Below are positions 63,481 through 64,000 of a stretch of 64,000 nucleotides of DNA, one piece after another. The first letter of the stretch is position 1. Each line of letters begins with the position of its first letter. Under the pieces are notes generated by a model, which was given only the letters and a program-made list of their open reading frames with translations, was not told where the DNA came from and made no database searches. The position numbers and the translations under genes are program-made. The DNA comes from Elioraea rosea (lineage in GTDB: Bacteria > Pseudomonadota > Alphaproteobacteria > Acetobacterales > Acetobacteraceae), in contig NZ_VFAC01000006.1 of the NCBI RefSeq assembly GCF_007644105.1, positions 90,351 through 154,350 of the forward strand, read 5' to 3'.

Positions 63481-64000
63481 CTACCAGCGCCTGACCGGCC
63501 CGGTATCAAGGTGTACGTAGGGGCTCCCGCCCCGGTATAGCCCGACGCCACCTGCGCGGAGCTGCACCGCTGCGCCGACGAGCCCGAGCGCATGCAGCCC
63601 CGGCCGGCGGACATCGACCGCACGCCCCGCGACATGGAAGCTGTTCGCCGCCGCCCTGCCCCAGCGGGCCGACAGGGCCGCCTGGGTCTCCGCGGTCCGA
63701 TAGGCGGAGACCACGACGAAGCCGCGGCCGACGAGCCGACGGTCAAGCAGGGCGAGGATGTCGAAGAGCGAGGGGTCGATCTCGCCTGCCGCATCGGCCG
63801 TCCGGTCGCGCAGAAGCTGCGAAAGCGCCGCGAGCGCCTCCGGAACGTAGCTCCCCTCGCGCCAGTACACCCCCTCCCAGCGCTCCGCGTCGGCCGCATG
63901 GGTGAGCGAGAGCCGCCGCTCGGGCCCCAGCGCCTCGAGCGCGCGCGCGGGTTGAGCGGGCAGCCCCGCCTGGGCGGGCGCCGCGGCGGCGAGCGCGGCG
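63481..64000 (-). CDS. DUF882/M15-type peptidase-like protein (5' end beyond the window)
   Basis: The frame runs open to the right edge, so the N-terminus is missing; the visible part is 172 residues. The first visible residues (AALAAAAPAQAG) look like the end of a signal peptide. Then come RRLSLTHAADAERWEGVYWR, GSYVPEALAALSQLLRD, the M15A-like core FVVVSAYRTAETQAAL, NSFHVAGRAVDVRRPG with the metal-ligand His and Asp, and VHLDTGPVRRW at the end. Relatives are peptidoglycan peptidase-like proteins of the periplasm. It converges on wza with 3 nt between the stops. Confidence 0.85.
   Translation of the reverse strand, partial: AALAAAAPAQAGLPAQPARALEALGPERRLSLTHAADAERWEGVYWREGSYVPEALAALSQLLRDRTADAAGEIDPSLFDILALLDRRLVGRGFVVVSAYRTAETQAALSARWGRAAANSFHVAGRAVDVRRPGLHALGLVGAAVQLRAGGVGLYRGGSPYVHLDTGPVRRW

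Overview
The window is a high-GC, densely coded bacterial chromosome segment with no tRNA, rRNA, CRISPR or insertion sequence that I could see. Gene content and order suggest an alphaproteobacterium, probably Rhodospirillales/Acetobacteraceae-like. The grounds are the many Tat-type binding-protein leaders, form-II (xanthine dehydrogenase-type) molybdenum hydroxylase subunits, a PrsDE-like type I exporter inside an exopolysaccharide locus, and a PEP-CTERM protein. This placement is inference, not a measured phylogeny.

Region 1 (1-12.7 kb) is housekeeping and envelope maintenance: folK, a NYN-domain nuclease-like protein coupled to a family-5 uracil-DNA glycosylase that lacks a normal start codon, a Bcr/CflA efflux pump, a glutathione peroxidase, an acyl-CoA synthetase, smpB and dapA. 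A tightly packed plus-strand operon follows: lytic transglycosylase, HAD-like protein, alpha/beta hydrolase, pgpA and pncC, with every junction a 4-nt overlap. The HAD-like protein lacks its nucleophile Asp. A Tat-exported MetX-like hydrolase closes the region.

Region 2 (12.7-36.4 kb) is a catabolic and uptake region, almost entirely on the minus strand. In transcription order it holds seven tandem paralogous family-5 (Dpp/Opp-type) solute-binding proteins, one dppBCDF transporter, a small membrane protein, and a three-subunit molybdenum hydroxylase (small, large, medium). Upstream lies a second minus-strand operon (SDR, 3-hydroxyisobutyrate dehydrogenase-like protein, aldehyde dehydrogenase). 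A Tat-exported histidine phosphatase sits between the two. The likely logic is one permease fed by several receptors, followed by oxidation of imported compounds.

Region 3 (36.5-64 kb) starts with a phosphodiesterase and a GtrA protein and then becomes a large exopolysaccharide locus. It contains a priming sugar transferase, many glycosyltransferases, a WecG-type transferase, an outer-membrane barrel, a Wzx flippase, two pyruvyl-transferase-family proteins, GalE, a Wzc-type co-polymerase/tyrosine autokinase and a Wza-type lipoprotein. A type I ABC exporter with its adaptor sits inside it with two unrecognised small proteins. A monocistronic PEP-CTERM gene has its own promoter-like sequence and terminator. 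No obvious Wzy polymerase is present, but a polytopic protein with a large central loop is a candidate. The window ends inside a DUF882/M15-like peptidase gene convergent with wza.
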